A stretch of 64,000 nt of DNA from Paralithodes platypus (GCA_032716605.1 CM064552.1:1330783-1394782); one strand, 5' to 3'; counted from the first letter of the stretch, positions 12,506-23,996 are shown. Numbers and translations: made by a program. Notes: generated by a model not told the origin, from the sequence alone.

Positions 12506-15383
12506 GTTAAAAACAATAGAAAAATAGTTGCAAATACAAGTAATAGTTTGAGGGTTTATTATACAAATTGCAGGAGTTTATGTAACAAAATGAACGAACT
12601 TAGAGCACTGGTTAGCAAAGAAAATATAGACATAATAGCGCTAACTGAAACATGGATTAATACAGAAACCAGGCATTTTTTAGCAGAGTTTGATATACCG
12701 GGATATAGTTTGTTTAAATATGACCGAACAAGTAGGAGGGGCGGCGGTATAGCAGTGTTTGTCAGGAGTTCATTAAAAAGCTGTACTAAATCAGGTATTA
12801 GAGTAAATAATGAAAATGAAAGTGTTTGGGTAGAAGTTAACGAAGGTAGTGAGACCTTAGTTATTGGAGTTATGTATAGACCGCCAAATATGAGTAGAAA
12901 TGACGGAACATCATTATGGGAGGAAATTAAAATAGCATCAAGGTTTAGCAACGCGTGAATTATGGGGGATTTTAATTTCCCTAATATAGATTGGCAACAA
13001 CAAATAGGCGACTCTGATTCAAAGGAGTTTATTGAGGTAGTACAAGATAGTTTTTTATCTCAATTCATAGATACGCCGACTAGAGGTGATAATATTCTCG
13101 ATTTAGTTTTCAGTAACAATGAACATATGATAAATAGAGTAGAAATCGGGGACCACCTAGGAAATAGTGATCACAATTCTGTGTATTTTAATATACAATG
13201 GAAAGGTAATACCAGAGAGAATTCAACATTAATACCTGACTTCAGAAAAGCCAATTATGGTGGGTTAAGAGAAGCCCTGTTAGCGGACCCTATGGTCAAA
13301 AAATTAAGTCGATCCAGGTGTCCAAATGAGTGTATCCTTTCTCAGGCACCTGTCATCTTAAGTCAGGAAGAGACGTCAAACTTGGTAGATACATACGATA
13401 ATTTTATCAAGTCCGTATTCAATGCGCAAAATAAATATATCCCCAAAAGAAAATTTAGATCAACACAGAACCAACCCAAATGGATGGATAATAGACTATT
13501 AGATCTACTAGGAAAAAAGAGAGCAATATATAGAAAAATAAAAAAGGCGAAATTCACCTACTGCTTACTATCAGAATCTATCACGACAGGTAAAAAAGGA
13601 TATTAGTAAAGAAAAAAGAAATTATGAAATTAAGGTTGCCAATGACTCAAAAAATAATCCTAAAGCTTTTTACCAACTATATAAATCCAAGGTTAGAGAT
13701 GTAATTGGTCCCCTTAAAACTTCGATAGGAGAAATGACAGAAAATGATTTAGAAATGTGCAGTACATTAAATAGTCAATTTCTTTCCGTTTTCACTAATG
13801 CAAATTTGGCACAGCTTCCAGAAGTCCGTAAGGTATACAGCGATAGTATAGAAAATAGGTTAAGTACGGTTACTATAAGTAGAAATGATGTGGTTAAGGA
13901 AATTGACAGACTGAAACCTCATAAATCGCCTGGTCCTGATGAGGTATATGCTAGAGTATTAAAAGAATGCAGAGATGAGTTAAGTTACCCATTAACATTT
14001 CTATTTAACAAGTCATTAGAAACAGGTATAGTTCCAGAAGCTTGGAAGCTTGCAAATGTAGTTCCGATCTTCAAAAAAGGTGATAAATCAATAGCATCCA
14101 ATTACCGTCCCATTAGTCTCACTTCAATCATAGGAAAACTACTAGAGTCAATTATTGCTAGGAAAATGAGAAACCACTTAGAAACATTTAACTTAATCAA
14201 TTCTTCTCAGCATGGATTCACTCAGGGACGGTCTTGCCTTACTAATTTGCTTAGTTTTTTCTCAGAGGTATATGAAGCAGTAGATAATGACAAGGCATAT
14301 GATATTATATATTTAGATTTCAGTAAAGCTTTCGACAGAGTCCCTCATGAGAGATTGATGAGAAAGGTTGAGGCACATGGAATAGGTGGGGCGTTGTTAG
14401 GATGGATTAGGTCATGGCTAATTGGTAGGAAGCAGAGAGTCAGCATAAATGGTACCAAGTCAGAATGGGGAGCAGTCAAAAGTGGTGTCCCCCAGGGATC
14501 GGTATTAGGTCCCCTGTTGTTTCTTATATACATAAATGACCTAGATTTAGGTATAACTAGTAGGATAAGTAAATTCGCAGACGATACTAAAATAGGGAGA
14601 ACAATTGATTCAGATAGAGATATAGAGTGCCTCCAAAGGGATCTAGATACCTTACATGAATGGTCAGTAAATTGGCAGATGAAGTTTAACATTGACAAAT
14701 GCAAGGTATTAAAGATAGGGAAGATGCAAACAAATGTTAAATATAAACTAGCTAATTTAGAATTAGAAAATTCAGACTGCGAGAAAGATCTAGGTGTGTT
14801 TGTTAGCAATGATTTGAAGCCTAGAAAACAGTGTATAAGCGTTCGTAATAAGGCAAACAGGATTCTCGGGTTCATCTCTAGGAGTGTGAGTAACAGAACT
14901 GCTGATGTTATCTTAAAACTTTACTTGTCATTAGTGAGACCCCATATGGATTATGCTGTCCAATTTTGGTGTCCTTATTACATAATGGACATAGATTCAT
15001 TGGGGAGAGTACAGCGTAGAATGACAAAAATGATCCATAATATTAGAAATCTTTCGTATGAAGAAAGGTTGAAGAAATTAGGTTTACATTCGTTAGAGAG
15101 ACGCAGAGTTAGAGGGGATATGATAGAGGTGTTCAAGTGGGTTAGTGGGATTAACAAAGGGGACATGACAAATGTACTAAAGCTCAGTGATAGCGAAAGA
15201 ACTCGTACCAATGGTTTCAAATTAGATAAATTTCGTTTCAGAAAAGATATAGGCAAATATTGGTTTGGTAACAGAGTTGTAGATGGGTGGAATGGACTAC
15301 CAAGCGCTATAGTGGGATCTAAAACTGTAGGGAGCTTTAAGATAAAATTGGATAAGCATATGGACGAGAGGGGTTGGGTGTGA
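12506..15383 (+). pseudogene. CR1 ORF2, AP endonuclease and reverse transcriptase
   Basis: The endonuclease part shows YYTNCRSLCNKM, LTETW, YRPP, GDFNFP and, near its end, SDHN, the usual metal-binding and catalytic blocks. A TGA at 12956-12958 interrupts it, and a frameshift lies near 13560-13600. The remaining 549 codons (13734-15383) contain SPGPDEV, YRPISLTS, HGFTQGRSC, DFSKAFDRVPH, GVPQGSVLGPLLFLIYIND and the catalytic FADDT, then the thumb and C-terminal region. Only two lesions in ~960 codons suggest recent insertion. No ATG begins the open frame, which is open from a TAG at 12503-12505. Confidence 0.9.
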
Positions 15384-15639
15384 AGGGGGATCAGCCGGGT
15401 TGGGCCAATCGGCACTCTGCAGACCCCCATAATCCTGCGTTAATCCCTAACCGTTTTGGTAAGATGATCCTCAGGGTATTAGAGTGTGGAGCCTATAATT
15501 GGGCTTTGTAATTGAATTGGGGTTGTGTGGGACAGGGATCTGCCTTGCTTAGGCCAATCGGCTTTCTGCAGACTCCCATTTTCTTATGTTCTTATGTTCT
15601 TATGTTCTTATATATCTGGTAGTGTACTCACCATCGGTT

Positions 15640-15660
15640 AGGTTAGGTTAGGTTATTTTT
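15640..15660. repeat. Short TTAGG-type tract
   Basis: About four GGTTA units. TTAGG is the common arthropod telomere motif; this is a small interstitial tract. Confidence 0.6.
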
Positions 15661-15850
15661 GTTGTCCTATGTGAGTGGAGAGGCAAAAGGTAGAACTGCC
15701 TGAGGCAAGAGCCTCCTCCAGAGTTGAAAGAGGGCCAAAATCAAGGAACGCTCGAGCCAAAATGCCTGGAAACACGAAGTTTGAAGCAACTTAAATTATA
15801 GGAAGATGGAAAGACTGATTCTGGGAGAGAGTTCCGGAGATCAACTGTTG
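15655..15850 (-). mobile_element. LINE 3' fragment, reversed
   Basis: Reverse complement of the fragment at 16129-16325, sitting immediately left of the copy B boundary. Confidence 0.65.
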
Positions 15851-16128
15851 AATAGAAGAAATATTGAGTTAGGTTAGATATAAATTTAGTGTATTTAAAG
15901 CACAATATAGAAGTACAATATATAATACAAATATATAAAAAACAAAAATTCTTTGATAATACATTATTTAGAAATAAATCCTGGATAATAAACTTGCTTA
16001 ATTAAACATTGTGATAAATTGTCATAATATGCCTTTTTTTCTCAGTGCCCTTTTTCCGGTGACGTTTTTTCCGGTGTCTAATTTTCCTACATTCGTATAT
16101 ACACGTGTGAGTGAACATATTTGAATGT

Positions 16129-16325
16129 ATGTAGCTCTGGAACTCTCTCCCAGAATCAGTCTTTCCCTTCTCCTATGCCTTAAATTACTTCAAACTCTGT
16201 GTGGCCAGGCATTTTGACTCGAACGTCCCTTGGTTTTGGCCCAGTTACTCTTTCAACTATGGGGGAGGCACTCGCTACAGGCAATTCTGCCTTTTGTCTC
16301 CCTCACTCACATAGAACAAAAAATA
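16129..16325 (+). mobile_element. LINE 3' fragment (copy B)
   Basis: Encodes the ORF2 C-terminal tail in degraded form. Related pieces: 225-430, 15655-15850 (reversed), 43895-44120, 46310-46490 (reversed). The family differs from the CR1 at 11390. Confidence 0.65.
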
Positions 16326-17085
16326 GTAATATTGGAAATTACCCCACTCGACCGCTGGGGATCTATATTATTGAGTGATTTAATATGTAGTATCACTACT
16401 GATATTACGTACATATTAAACAAAAGTACATAGGCTACACAATTATAACAAACAAATTCTTTTGGATCCCATTGTTCAGTCAGTTTAGTTAACATTAACT
16501 GATGGTAGTCTTGGCCAAATATCGACTAGACTAACTTACTAAATAAGAAAATAAAATTGGATGCACATCTTAATTAAAATAATTTTCAACTTACATAAAT
16601 AAAACAATTCTAGAATTTAGCATATTAAGTTATACACTGGTAATTAGGGCGAGAGAACGGATATATCTATATTGTTGTAATTTGTTAGCTGTGGTTTTAT
16701 ACATGGTATATTGTTATTGGGAAGGATCTTTCTACTCCTTTCCCCATATAAACTATAAAAAGGTAATAATGAACCCATTGTAAAATTTTAACAACACGAT
16801 CACAAGTCCTACAACTGATCATTCAAATCCAGAAAGTACCGGTCTAGAAATGGCTAACAACAAATGAATCGGTAGGTCAATAATATTAATGAGAATACTA
16901 ATGGATGACTTAGAGGATAAATGTTTCCTAGAATGAATAAATAAAAAAGGGACATATAGGTAGGATCAGGAATACAAATATATGATTGTCTTCTATCATC
17001 ATGTTAACCCCTTGAGGATTTCAAGGCTACAGGCTTTTTCACGGTTATATTAAAAAAAATTGCCCCATAGCATAACATGGGGCCG
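16326..17085. other. Unassigned AT-rich DNA (copy B)
   Basis: No coding region, RNA gene or recognised repeat apart from the duplicate at about 430-1180. Confidence 0.5.
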
Positions 17086-17181
17086 AGTTGTCTTGCCGTC
17101 GTGGCCGAGCCGTCTCAAAATTAACAACTTAAGTTAAACATTAATTAACTAAGTTGACTAGTTGATTAACTAAACTGACCC

Positions 17182-17222
<41 letters not shown>

Positions 17223-17225
<3 letters not shown>

Positions 17226-17389
17226 AAATACACGTGAGCCACTAAATGTTTCTAATCTCTCCGTGGGGTTCGAACCGCCGACCATCAGGACGATAGCCGA
17301 CGCTTTACACCACTGCCGTGGTGTAGTTGATTAAAGCGTCGGCTATCGTCCTGACGGTCGGCGGTTCGAACCCCACTGAGAGATTAGAA

Positions 17390-17396
<7 letters not shown>
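17223..17396. repeat. Head-to-head tRNA-like palindrome
   Basis: Two ~70-bp arms, nearly perfect inverted repeats. Read outward, each has an A-box-like GTGGTGTAGTTGATTAA (right arm) and a B-box GGTTCGAACCCC. Each arm therefore resembles a tRNA-derived SINE head. The left flank CACAAATACACGTGAG...CACTAAATGTTT recurs beside a different hairpin at 60395-60495. TA arrays lie on both sides. It is not a functional tRNA as far as I can fold it. Confidence 0.65.
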
Positions 17397-17462
<66 letters not shown>

Positions 17463-17540
17463 AGGTTGTTATTGAATTACAACTGTGAATAGATATTGTG
17501 GTTAGACAATTTATAATATATATCAGTATCATTGTTTCAG

Positions 17541-19840
17541 TTGCCAGTCCAACAGAGATGTCCAGCAGGAGAACTGGGAGAGCAGCAACTCTTGGATTAA
17601 AGAGAACTGCAGAAGAAATGCTACATGATCGATATCTTAAGCCGAGTAATTATAGCCCAAGCTTAGAGGTAGAGACAGTGATATACAGAAACACTGTAGA
17701 TAGTCAAAATCCAACTATAATGTAGGACGTGGCGAGTCTATTGTCCTGCAAGATGGCAAGAGATCCTGTAGAGATTGTAAAGTTATTCATGATGAATTGC
17801 ATAAGAAAATACAGAAGTTGGAAAAAGAGGTAGAGCTTTGGCGTGATCAATAGTTGTCCTTGAAACAGAAAAATACTGAGGAACAAAATCAGGTCATACA
17901 CGAAGTGCAACAGAAAGTCGATGATGCACTACAACCTTTGTTCACTAAAACACAGATAGATATTCTCATCAGTAAAAAGAAAAACGCTAAGTTTTGGCCA
18001 GAATAGGATATATCATATGTAATGACACTACGGAGCTTGAGTCTAAAGTGTTACAAATATCTAAAATATGTCAAAGGTTTTCCTTTGCCATCTGTGAGCA
18101 CATTAAAAGACAGCAAAACATGTGTTATGTGAACCTGGTCTTTTATCACCTGTCTTGTCACTTATGAAGTTCAAGTCTGAAACTTTAGATTCGGTAGAAA
18201 AGCTGGCAGTCATATCTTTCGATGAGATGAGTATTGCAAAACAATGGAGCTACGACAAAGGTACAGACACACTGTATAAACCACACAAAAGTGTCCAGGT
18301 AGTTATGTTGAGAGGCCTTGTAGGTAAGTGGAAACAGCCAATATATTTTGACTTTGATCAATCAAACGTGCAAAATATATTGACATATTTGATAGAGAGA
18401 ATAGAGTTAGCAGGCTACCCAGTTGTTGCAATAGTGCACGATTTAGGAACTACCAATCTCCGTGTATGGAAACAATTTGGTATAGATCCTCTCAAACATA
18501 ATCAAATGTCTTTCAAAAATCTAGTGGCTGATAAAGACATTTTTGTATTTGCTGATGTTCCTCATTTGTTAAAGCTAATTAGGAATCATTTTATTGATTC
18601 AGGGGTTGAGTTTCAGAACGGAGATATAGTTTCTGCTGCATGCATTCACGTAATGCATGCAATGTAATGCTGCCCTTGTAATGCTGCTCAATACCAAAAC
18701 AGAATATGGATAATTAGCTTACAAAGTGAGTGATATTCACCTCACAGTCACTGGTCAGCAAAGACAACGTGTGAAATATGCAACACAGTTGTTGTCAGAG
18801 AGCTGTGCAAGTTCAATCATGTTTTTAGGCGAGAAAGGAGTTCTGGAGTCTAAAAACTGGAAAGAAACGGCTAAGTTCATCTTACTAGCAGATAACTGGT
18901 TTGACGTTATTAATTCCTCCAAGTATGGTGATAAGAAACTTCACTGTGGATATGGAATGTATTTTGATGAACAGACAAGTATGATTGACACAGTGAGCAG
19001 TATGTAACTCTGTGTCAAGCTCACTCTATTCCTTTCAGAAAGGAATATTATCATCTTGCAATTCATGCATAGGATTAATGGCTATGTTAAAGAACAGTCA
19101 TCAGCTTGATTATATAATGACCCGAAGACTAAATCAAGATTGCCTAGAACATTTCTTTGGGTGCATCAGGCAAATGAGTGGACCTCGGGATCACCCAGAT
19201 TCAGTCCATTTTAAATATAGACTGAACAAATATTTGTTAGGAAGAGAAGTCGCCCTGATCAGTGACAAATGCAACATTAGCCAACATGCTGATAATGATG
19301 AGTGTGTTATTTATGGGGTGGTGTCAGGTGCAACTCCAGAGACACCAAACTCCTATGACCGTGAACTGGGCCTAGAAATTTGCCCAACTAGCTTGCTATT
19401 CAAGGATATGGACTTTGAAATGAATAATATGTCTGATGAGTTGCATGAAGGTGAAAATAGTTGCGTAGGAGCATGTAACAATTCATCAATATCACTTAGT
19501 ACAATTATAGAAGAACAGGCCTTGTTGTATATACTGTAGGTGGCTATGTTGTGAGGAAATTCTCTAAAAAATATCCTGATTTAGGTTACATGGCAGCGAA
19601 CTGTGTATCTGTAAACAAATCATGGATTGATATGGTCAACAGAGGTCACCTGTACATGCCGTCTGATAGTTTTTCTTCTAAATTAACGGTGATGAGAGAA
19701 ATATTCAAAGCTGTCCATGGCGAAGGTTTGAGGGAAGGAAAACAATGTGTTCATACCCTTGCCTCAGATATTGAAAGGGTGGGAGTTGAATTGCCACCGG
19801 ATGTAATTTTTTTTTTGTGCAAAAATCTCAGTTTTCTTTA
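17541..19840 (+). pseudogene. P-element-like (THAP9-type) transposase, broken
   Basis: An acceptor-like TTTCAG precedes 17541, as expected for an intron-containing P gene. In order, over several frames: N-terminal fragment with LKRTAEEMLHDRYLKP; coiled coil HKKIQKLEKEVELWRDQ (about 17800-17850), matching the P leucine zipper; HTH-like block KNAKFW...MTLRSLS...GFPLPSVSTL; RNase H-like core with VISFDEMS and VHDLGTTNLRVW (18122-18667), where the family's catalytic aspartates lie; FADVPHLLKLIRNH; then TRRLNQDCLEHFFGCIRQ with DHPDSVHFKYRL (19012-19539), and a C-terminal YVVRKFSKKYPDLG block. I see no N-terminal THAP zinc finger. Stops at 17850 and 18006 and frame changes near 18670, 19010 and 19540 inactivate it. 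Confidence 0.85.
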
Positions 19841-19939
19841 GGATAGATACATAAATAGATAGGGACATAGCGATTCCAAAATTATCAATATAGCCATCTA
19901 TACCGTTTTTATGTTGTCGAAGCAAATAAGGGTTGTGAA

Positions 19940-20105
19940 AGGCCGAGTTGTCTCGTAATTAACTCAGGGCCGAGCTGTCTCGGTTTTACTGGGCCGAGTT
20001 GTCTCGCCGTGGGCCGAGCTGTCTCGTTTTTACTGGGCCGAGCTGTCTCGCCGTTGGCCGAGTTGTCCTGGCCGAGCTGTCCCGTGTGCCGAGTAGTCTA
20101 GCAAC
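19940..20105 (+). repeat. GGCCGAGYTGTCTCG direct-repeat array
   Basis: About eight imperfect copies at 20-30 bp spacing directly downstream of the transposase remnant. Two related copies lie upstream near 17090-17118 in the same orientation. Counterpart 4120-4292. Confidence 0.8.
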
Positions 20106-21080
20106 CGTTTTTATGTATACTAAATATTTTACCTTACACCTTTGTCATTGTATACTGTAGACAACTAATGTTACGTAATCATGACATAACTATTTATACT
20201 TTGCCTCTCTATATAAACTAGATGAAGTTTATAGGTATGTCCATGATTATATAATTATATTATATATATATAATAGACAAACAAAAACAACTTGTTCGAG
20301 TAATTTTCTTGAGAACATCACACACGTTCAGCAAACCCTATTATTTCACATGTACCGGTATTAACTTTTTTTTTAGCAGCATCATAGTTTTTTTATGCAT
20401 GTATGTAATGATGTTTGTCTATAGAGGTGAAGAGATTGAAGCCAAACTTTTGATATTAACAGGTGCAAAACTTACTAATCTCGAGAATGTCTGGCACCGA
20501 AATTGTCCAGAGAGCGTCACATATAGTTGGATATTGTGTCTTGTATCTCTGGATTTTATCGTCTGTTCTTGTTATATGCTTATGTTAATGTGCATCTTTT
20601 AGCCGTAGGTGAAACGAAAAAATAATATTTTCCAATGTGTATAGATATAATGTCTATATACTATATGATCATGGTGGGTGTTGTGGGAGGGTTGAGCTGA
20701 GTTCCTGTGTTAGTTCTTCCAACTTTATCTGCTATCCATGATGATATGTGTATGATGTAATGAAAAGTGTTTATATATCATGATAAATAAATAATTAATC
20801 ATTATTCTAAGCTACTTTATATAGTATACAGAGATAACGTAAATTGTATATGGAGTTTTATCTGAACATAAGTAGCATCGTTCGTGATAACTCTTCGTGG
20901 AAAATTGTAAATTATGTATTTACTAGAAAGAGATTATGGAAAATTACAGTGCACAGTATTATAACCAACATCTCTTTTACACATTGCGATCGTAAAATTA
21001 GACTATAGCACCAAGCATGATGACAAATAAACCTTGAAAGTAAAGTAAACAAACACAGAAACCATTACCGCTCATTGAAA
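20106..21080. other. Unassigned AT-rich DNA upstream of H1
   Basis: A 97-codon frame at 20309-20602 has no recognisable motifs and is matched in copy A only by a frameshifted version; I do not call it a gene. Confidence 0.5.
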
Positions 21081-21220
21081 ACGGGCGCGGGAAGGGGGCT
21101 GGTACTTTTGCGTCCGCACGAGTTGGTATAGCCCCGAAAATGGAAATAGACAACACACTCTCACATCTGACTGACCAGTAGACACACTTCGCCGCCGCCC
21201 TTACCGCAAACTCCTGAAGA
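21081..21220 (+). promoter_or_regulatory. Probable H1 promoter and 5' UTR
   Basis: GC content rises sharply here. GGGCGCGGGAAG (about 21084-21095), read on the minus strand, resembles an E2F site (TTCCCGCGC), which would fit a histone gene. No canonical TATA box is clear (GGTATAGCC near 21126 is weak). Assignment is by position only. Confidence 0.35.
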
Positions 21221-21868
21221 ATGAAGATGGCTGTCATTGCCCCCGCCAAGAAAAATACCAAGAAGGTCGCCAGTAAGCCTGTGACTCACCCCAAGTACTC
21301 TGACATGATCGTAGCTGCTATCGGTGCCCTGAAGGAACGTAGCGGCTCCTCCCGTCAGTCTATCCTGAAGTACATCGTGTCTCACTACAAGGTGGAGGAG
21401 AAGTCTGCATCTACCCACCTGAAGGCGGCCCTCAAGCGTGACGTCACTTCCGGTGCCCTTAACCAGGTCAAGGGGTCTGGTGCTTCAGGTTCCTTCAAGA
21501 TCAACAAGCCCGCCCCTGCCCCTAAGGAGAAGGTTGCCGCTGAGAAGCCTGCTGTCGCAAAAGCTCTTTTCCCTAAAAACACAGCAGCTAAGAAGGCAAC
21601 CAAGAAACTCGCAGCAAAGACACCCACAAAGAAGGCAGCCAAGAAGCCAGCGAAGACTCCAGTGAAGCCCGCAGAGAAGACGCCAGTGAAGACTGCAGAG
21701 AAGACGCCAGTGAAGCCCGCAGAGAAGACGCCAGTGAAGACTGCAGAGAAGCCCGCAGAGAAGATGCCAATGAAGCCCGCAGAGAAGACGCCAGTGAAGA
21801 AAGCCACCAAGAAGCCAGTGAAGAAAGCCGCCAAGAAGCCCGCAGCTAAGAAAGCCGCCAAGAAATGA
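21221..21868 (+). CDS. Linker histone H1, H1.0/H5-like
   Basis: An intact 215-residue, intronless frame. A short basic N-tail is followed by a winged-helix globular domain (about residues 23-93): [29 protein letters not shown], and [15 protein letters not shown]. The wording of these blocks is closer to replacement-type H1.0/H5 than to replication-dependent H1. The C-tail (94-215) is Lys/Ala/Pro-rich with about six repeats of [16 protein letters not shown], which carry TPVK sites typical of Cdk targets. It would bind linker DNA at the nucleosome dyad. The first ATG (21221) is chosen; a second ATG lies two codons downstream. No histone 3' stem-loop is seen, and an AATAAA at 22139-22144 could serve polyadenylation, both fitting a replication-independent H1. 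No other histone genes lie nearby. Confidence 0.92.
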   Translation: MKMAVIAPAKKNTKKVASKPVTHPKYSDMIVAAIGALKERSGSSRQSILKYIVSHYKVEEKSASTHLKAALKRDVTSGALNQVKGSGASGSFKINKPAPAPKEKVAAEKPAVAKALFPKNTAAKKATKKLAAKTPTKKAAKKPAKTPVKPAEKTPVKTAEKTPVKPAEKTPVKTAEKPAEKMPMKPAEKTPVKKATKKPVKKAAKKPAAKKAAKK

Positions 21869-22138
21869 GGTTGATGCGAGATTATGATTCACCAAAGACT
21901 AGGCTTGTTATTTTAGCTCCCACGGAGTTTCTGTATAAATATTGATAATGGATTAATACCTGAATGCTGTTAATTTATATTTTTGTATAAACAATGTTAT
22001 TAAAGATGTGTTTGTAATGTGTGTTATGTGTTTCCTTTACAGTATATTGTATGATAATTATGTATTCTGATAAACAACAAATGTAGACTCGCAAAAAAGT
22101 ATCAAAATGGCCAATCACCTTTAATAGGTATATTTTAC

Positions 22139-22144
22139 AATAAA
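22139..22144 (+). terminator. Possible poly(A) signal for H1
   Basis: AATAAA about 270 bases after the H1 stop; ATTAAA-like variants also occur near 21998. Assignment by position only. Confidence 0.35.
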
Positions 22145-22689
22145 GACAAATAATTATATCAATAGCTACGTTAAAAGGGTCGAGTTGAGATGATAGTTAA
22201 TAAGCCAATGAGCGTATGGTATTTCTAATATTATTACATAACAGCACGGAAGATAAAGTAAAGCTGCCATTAAGGATAAAGGACTTGAATAATAAAACTA
22301 CTGCATAACAAAGGAAACAAAATATAAAAGTACGCTAAGGATACACAATTACATGCCATAATTACTTCTCAGAATGTACAATCGCGCACATTAATGCGGA
22401 TACACATATTCTTGAAACTTTCTCGGGTTGAATTGGAACTTATTTATTCCTTAATTGATATATGTGTTTCGGGGTGTTCCTTTAAATTGTATCAGTACAA
22501 TACTGCACAATAACCTGTTAGACGTAGGCTATAGTTCAGTATGCAAATATAGGCTAACCATTGGCGAATCAGCCATGGATTTCTCATTTTAATATATCCA
22601 GTCATAAAATTAATTAATGTACAATAAATTTCAGACAGAAAACGTAGATGGTTGTACTTGTATTTTGAAAATCGTATTAGCTTCAGGAA

Positions 22690-22905
22690 TTTTATGAGTG
22701 AATGTGCGAAGTGTCCCACCTTGCCCTTGGTGGTAGGGTTACCTTGGGTAACCGTATGCTCGGTAACGCTCGCATACCAAAATTTCTTGTCATCAATGGC
22801 ATACAAGGCTGGAGTTCTCGCAGTCCTGACGTTATTCTTGACTCACAGTGTGCTGGCTTAAGAATCCAATAGAGTTGATAGCCTCTGAAGTCATATTTTA
22901 GCTAT
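22690..22905. repeat. Dispersed repeat
   Basis: About 90 bases of its right part (CAGTCCTGACGTTATTC ... GTTGATAGCCTCTGAA) recur at 53040-53135, and all of it in copy A at about 6945-7145. Family not recognised. Confidence 0.5.
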
Positions 22906-22949
22906 GGCATAGAATATTACTGGCAATTTCTGACGTTCCGTTCTGAAAT

Positions 22950-23085
22950 TTTGACGAGCACCCCGGCCGGCGGCCGGGCGCTGTTGCCCTGCCAGTGCGC
23001 TACCAGGTGTCAGAGAGGGAGGTGGCGCTGCTAAACTCTCCCACCTCTCCTCCAGGATACTACCTACGGGTCTTGAGTAAACGGC
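22950..23085. promoter_or_regulatory. GC-rich island upstream of Dpr exon 1
   Basis: CACCCCGGCCGGCGGCCGGG and following GC-rich, pyrimidine-rich sequence in otherwise AT-rich DNA, about 1.1 kb before the Dpr start codon. It could be the promoter or an untranslated first exon. Present also in copy A. No core promoter motif is certain. Confidence 0.3.
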
Positions 23086-23596
23086 GACTGAGGTACTTGC
23101 CTCTCTTTTTCAACCACTATTAACGCCACGTTATCCGTGTGTCGAAGTGGTAAGCCTATATAATCGTATCTGTATGGACGTGTTAATAAGCATTTACAAA
23201 TTACAATCGAACAACCCTAACCACCTTAACATATCACGTGGAATTATTGGTGATTTGAGTTATTTTAAAAATTATATTGTCTTACGTGATGTTAAATATT
23301 TAGCTTATATTATTTGTGATGATTTGATTGGTAAATAATCCTAGGAAATTGCATTATATGTTATTGAATAGTAAAGAAGCATTTATAAAGAATATTAGTG
23401 AAGAGATCATATTTTGGACATAATGAAATTTATAGTGATTACTCGGTGTTGATTAAACGAAATGTATGACGTTACTGATATTTATTCGTTGGCTATACAC
23501 CTAGAATCTCGTGAAATTATACGTGACTATTGATTGGAAAATAATCAAAACAGAATCGTGATTAGTGATTAGGATGTTGAAGTCCTGAGAACCTCG

Positions 23597-23675
23597 TAAG
23601 AACATAACATAAACGAGAGTCTGCAGAGAGCCGATTGGCTCACACACGGCAGATCCCTTTCACACTCATATTTGT
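23597..23675 (-). mobile_element. CR1-like 3' end, reversed and short
   Basis: Reversed TTCTTATG-like tail followed by AGTCTGCAGAGAGCCGATTG and GGCAGATCCCT, the same order as the CR1 3' UTR read backwards (compare 30162-30243). Confidence 0.6.
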
Positions 23676-23784
23676 GACTTCGATGATAAATATAGATAGG
23701 CTATGTGATTTTTTTTATTACTGGATATTAAATAGAACTTTATGAAGTAATTTGTGATTATAGGTATGTAATCTAAACTGATAT

Positions 23785-23996
23785 TTACCCGCTCTGTACC
23801 GGTTCCGTCCTGTTAACTATATTCTGGCTACTATTAGACGATCATATTCAGTTTAAAAAGGGCCTCCAGCAATTAATAGGTTTCGAACTATCCCACTTAA
23901 CTTTTTTTTTACTAAAACATATCCATCTTAGGCTGCACAAAATCGTCTACACAGAGCTAGAACAAAACTAAAAAGACGTCGCCGATACAGGAGTTA
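23785..23996. mobile_element. piggyBac-like MITE
   Basis: Shows CTGTACCGGTTCCGTC at one end and GACGTCGCCGATACAGG at the other, with internal CTACTATTAGACGAT and AAAATCGTCTA arms. Same family as 26974-27534, 46531-46638, 55509-55696 and 61771-61989, where TTAA ends are clear. Confidence 0.55.

Larger units (their letters stand above)
11390..15612 (+). mobile_element. Near full-length CR1-clade LINE
   Basis: It comprises a short 5' UTR, an ORF1 with an esterase-like domain (11478-12384), an ORF2 with endonuclease and reverse transcriptase (12506-15383), and a 3' UTR ending in (TTCTTATG)n at about 15585-15612. An ORF1 SGNH/esterase domain and an 8-bp 3' repeat instead of poly(A) are known marks of the CR1 clade. 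About 4.2 kb, close to full length for CR1. Several frame breaks make this copy inactive as sequenced. The 5' boundary (GGCTCCTGACC) is approximate. Truncated relatives occur at 24995-25225, 29031-30373 and 53540-54575. Confidence 0.85.
17086..20105 (+). mobile_element. P-element-like DNA transposon remnant
   Basis: A transposase remnant (17541-19840) lies between flanks that share direct copies of GGCCGAGYTGTCTCG: two copies at about 17090-17118 and about eight at 19940-20100. P and related elements often carry subterminal transposase-binding repeats, so I infer these mark the ends. I could not identify exact terminal inverted repeats or a target-site duplication. Confidence 0.6.

Noticed and set aside
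17305..17395. Functional tRNA gene
   Set aside because: A and B boxes are suggestive, but I cannot form a proper acceptor stem and anticodon loop, and it is half of a palindrome.
20309..20602. 97-codon frame with hydrophobic C-terminus upstream of H1
   Set aside because: No motif, AT-rich composition, and not needed by any neighbouring gene.
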